Virus record (IMG/VR): IMGVR_UViG_3300050821_009611
Coordinates: 1 to 51,648 of that record
Source: a virus
Length of the DNA stretch: 51,648 bases
Strand: one strand, 5' to 3'
A program made the position numbers and the translations under genes. This document shows, one piece after another, positions 49,609-51,648 of the stretch; the first letter of the stretch is position 1, and each line of letters starts with the position of its first letter. A model generated the notes under the pieces. The model was not told the DNA's origin and did no database searches. It was given only the letters and a program-made list of their open reading frames with translations.

Positions 49609-50315
49609 GCCTTTGGTTCTTTTAGTTTTTTGAGGGCGGCTATGATATCAGTAACTTCAACCCTATCTTCACGCCTATCCGCCGCCTTGAATATTGTCTC
49701 TACCGCCGCAATCGCCTCATCCAACGCGCCCTCGCGGGCATTGGCTAGATGCTTTGTAAGCGTCCATCCCCGACCCAGTGCTGATTCCCACCCAGATTCG
49801 TATCGTTTTTGGGCGAGGATGTCGCGCTCAATCCTGATGGTCGCCTTAATGTCGTTCTTCGCCCCTTCGCTGGTTATCTTCCATGCCGCGAAAGTGTGGT
49901 CTATCGCTTTTTCCCAGTCAAATTCTTCTGCATCTCCTGTCGTTGGGGAGGAAGTGGGCTTATAACTCTTGAAATGCTTTAAACATAGGGGTATTACTTT
50001 ACCAAATGAAACGTCTATATCTCTCCCCGCACAAATGTCGCACCAGTCTTCCCCTTTCCTTGATGCTGATTCGGTGGGGATGGCTCGTTTCGAACTCCCA
50101 TCCTCATTATGAAATGGACAGGGTTTGGAGTTCGCACAGGTGGTATTTCCATCGAAGCCGACGTGAATCAAAGCTCCGCAAACCTTAAGTAGGTCAAAAC
50201 ATCCTTTAAGTGGCTTAGAAAGCATCCCGCAGTCAGGGTTATGACAATCTTGGCAATAAGGACACAAACCGTGCGAACAAATTTCACAGCACGCCGATGT
50301 GAGGGGTTTGGTCAT
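49605..50315 (-). CDS. Cys-rich N-terminal zinc protein (236 aa)
   Basis: The first 110 residues hold at least 14 Cys in pairs (CCEIC, CPYCQDC, CDIC ... C), suggesting several zinc sites. The C-terminal half is helical (AIDHTFAAWKITSEGAKNDIK). No family recognised. Second gene after the SSB in the minus-strand order that includes the zinc-protein cluster. Confidence 0.5.
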   Translation of the reverse strand: MTKPLTSACCEICSHGLCPYCQDCHNPDCGMLSKPLKGCFDLLKVCGALIHVGFDGNTTCANSKPCPFHNEDGSSKRAIPTESASRKGEDWCDICAGRDIDVSFGKVIPLCLKHFKSYKPTSSPTTGDAEEFDWEKAIDHTFAAWKITSEGAKNDIKATIRIERDILAQKRYESGWESALGRGWTLTKHLANAREGALDEAIAAVETIFKAADRREDRVEVTDIIAALKKLKEPKA

Positions 50316-50398
50316 GTTAGTGGGGTATAAGGGATATGAGCGTTCGGCCAGCCATCACTGGCAATGATGAGATACTTTACCTTTGTTTTCATGGTTCA

Positions 50399-50854
50399 CT
50401 AGAATGGAATGTCCTCGGGTTTTATTTCCTCGTCGAGGTTGATGACCGGTACATCTTCCGCATCTTCCGGACGGACGTGGATGTTCTTAGGCTGCTCCGG
50501 ATTCGCTGCGCTCTCGACCTTTCCCTGCGGCTTAGCCCCCAGTTGCAGGTGTTCGCAGATGATCTCCGTCGTCCGGCGCTCTATCCCGTTCTTGTCCTGC
50601 CACGAGCGCGTTTGGAGGCGGCCGGAGATGAGGACGCCCGAACCCTTTTGGAGGAACTGCACGGCCGTTTCTGCCTGTCGCCCCCATAAGACGACGTTGT
50701 GAAACTCAACCTGCTCCTGCTTCTGCCCGTTCTTATCCGTCCATGTCCGGTTGGTCGCGACGCCAAGCTGCGCGACCGACTGGCCGGACGGCGTTGACCG
50801 CAATTCCGGATTGGCGGTTACCCGACCGATTACGATTGCTTGATTGAAGTTCAT
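50399..50854 (-). CDS. ssb: single-stranded DNA-binding protein (151 aa)
   Basis: An OB-fold SSB: VIGRVTANPELRSTPSGQSVAQLGVAT, EFHNVVLWGRQAETA, LQKGSGVLISGRLQTRSW. The disordered acidic C-terminus ends EDIPF, a tip that recruits replication and repair partners. It would coat phage ssDNA and work with the RecA-like ATPase and primase. It follows the ATPase after a hairpin. Confidence 0.93.
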   Translation of the reverse strand: MNFNQAIVIGRVTANPELRSTPSGQSVAQLGVATNRTWTDKNGQKQEQVEFHNVVLWGRQAETAVQFLQKGSGVLISGRLQTRSWQDKNGIERRTTEIICEHLQLGAKPQGKVESAANPEQPKNIHVRPEDAEDVPVINLDEEIKPEDIPF

Positions 50855-50866
50855 TTTGTTGTAAGT

Positions 50867-50891
50867 GGGGCGGGCGACTAATTCCCGCCCC
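50867..50891. terminator. GC-rich hairpin between ATPase and ssb
   Basis: GGGGCGGG and CCCGCCCC with a 9-nt loop, about 12 nt before the ssb start. There is no T-run, so it could attenuate transcription or protect an mRNA end rather than terminate. Confidence 0.5.
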
Positions 50892-50905
50892 GTGATTAGT
50901 TTGCT

Positions 50906-51648
50906 TTACACCATCGCACCGCCCGTCTTTGCGGCCTTTGGCTCCTGCCCCTCGAACACCACGCTGTACGCCTTCTGCTTGTCCTCGATGTCGATGAGCG
51001 CGGCGATAATGCTCATAAGGTTCTCCTGCTTCCACTCAATGCCAGTGAGCTTTAGGACGGCGGTGGGGATGAAGTCCTTCGCGCTTTCCTTCGGCACGGG
51101 GATCTCCAGCCGCTCGAACTGGCCGAGGATTTCCCGCTTCATGGCGTTGATGTCCTCCTTGCCTTCGTTGAGCCAGTCGAGAATCCGCTTACCAACCTGC
51201 TCGTCGAGGATTAGCACCTCGTTCTTGAACATGTCCGTCCGGTCTTTCGTCGATTTCGCATAGTGGTCTTGCGAGATGTCGAAGAAAATCGTGAACTCGT
51301 ATTCCATCCCTTCGCGTTGGACGGGCGCCAGGCCGAGCTTCTTTACGCTTGCCCTGCCCTTCTCGTCGGTTTCAATCGCGTACTCCTGCTTGGAGCGCAT
51401 CGTGCCGATGATGTGTTTCGGGCTGTTGAGGAGCGCGCTCACTAACCGGCGATGCTGCGGCGTGAGATCGGCCCAGAGCGTAAACCTATTTTTGCCGCTA
51501 TTCTGCATCTTGTCCGCCTGGTCAAGGATGCCGCCCTCGTCGCTCCAAAAGTGCGAGAGCGAATCTATGATGATGACATTGAACCCTGCCTTCTCCGCCG
51601 CATGGATGGCGTCGATCATGATATCCGGCTTAAACGGCGGTTCAAGGG
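50906..51648 (-). CDS. RecA/AAA-type phage ATPase, C-terminal part
   Basis: The rest of the ATPase begun at the opposite end. It contains Walker B (FNVIIIDSLSHFW, about residue 90 of the full protein), a GTMRSKQEYAIE region and a helical C-terminus (EEKEDINAMKREIL-type). The full product is 311 residues. With SSB just downstream it resembles phage single-strand annealing or recombination loaders (Sak4-like). An internal ATG at 51619 is not the real start. Confidence 0.85.
   Translation of the reverse strand, partial: LEPPFKPDIMIDAIHAAEKAGFNVIIIDSLSHFWSDEGGILDQADKMQNSGKNRFTLWADLTPQHRRLVSALLNSPKHIIGTMRSKQEYAIETDEKGRASVKKLGLAPVQREGMEYEFTIFFDISQDHYAKSTKDRTDMFKNEVLILDEQVGKRILDWLNEGKEDINAMKREILGQFERLEIPVPKESAKDFIPTAVLKLTGIEWKQENLMSIIAALIDIEDKQKAYSVVFEGQEPKAAKTGGAMV
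51608..51648 (+). repeat. 41-bp terminal direct repeat (circular assembly overlap)
   Basis: Identical to bases 1-41. It falls inside a coding frame that remains open across the junction, so it is the overlap of a circular or circularly permuted molecule rather than a biological repeat. Confidence 0.9.

Noticed and set aside
51608-51648. Terminal repeat as cos site, phage LTR or direct terminal repeat
   Set aside because: It lies within a coding frame that is intact only if the ends are joined, so assembly overlap explains it.
1-51648. CRISPR array, rRNA, retron or DGR variable repeat pair
   Set aside because: No regularly spaced repeats, no rRNA-like stretches and no reverse transcriptase were seen.

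Overview
The window is a complete, circularly assembled genome of a temperate tailed phage, about 51.6 kb. The first 41 bases recur exactly as the last 41 (51608-51648), so the ends overlap and the real circle is about 51,607 bp. One gene, a RecA/AAA-type ATPase, runs across the artificial junction. The virion genes are of HK97 siphovirus type. They comprise small and large terminase, a portal fused to a MuF head protein, an S78 prohead protease fused to an acidic scaffold, an HK97-fold capsid, head-tail connectors, a tail tube, gpG/gpGT chaperones with a -1 frameshift signal, a tape measure and baseplate/fibre proteins. A tyrosine integrase lies beside an attP core that reads as the 3' end of a tRNA-Leu gene, so the phage can integrate.

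Layout, clockwise. About 1-3.2 kb is early: the ATPase operon leaves on the minus strand and a plus-strand operon carries a DnaG-like primase. 3.6-3.85 kb is a gene-free, repeat-rich region that looks like an origin or oriT. 4.05-9.7 kb is one minus-strand block: integrase, HTH protein, membrane protein, two TraG/VirD4/HerA-like ATPases and a replication-relaxation protein. 9.7-14.7 kb is accessory: attP, lysozyme-like enzyme, IS1595 transposase, an odd tRNA-like RNA with a second long hairpin, a TonB-C protein and DUF932. 14.9-30.7 kb holds lysis, tail and head genes. 30.7-39.5 kb is a cassette of large exported or fibre-like surface proteins plus an HNH nuclease, inserted between protease and portal. 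39.5-45 kb holds portal and terminase. 45-51.6 kb is a dense run of small zinc-binding and membrane proteins, a DUF1064 nuclease and SSB, leading back to the ATPase.

The parts fit a lysogenic cycle (integrase, HTH protein, attP), replication (primase, SSB, RecA-like ATPase), packaging and assembly. In addition there is a mobilisation-like module that standard phages lack.

The host is unresolved. The integrase N-terminus, the TonB C-terminal domain and the DUF932 gene resemble proteins of Acidobacteriota or other Gram-negative soil bacteria. The Ser/Thr-rich fibres, DUF2341-LamG protein, lysozyme and IS1595 transposase resemble Patescibacteria (Parcubacteria). These are judgements from recalled families, not searches. 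Early and mobilisation genes often carry Shine-Dalgarno sites, while most virion genes do not.
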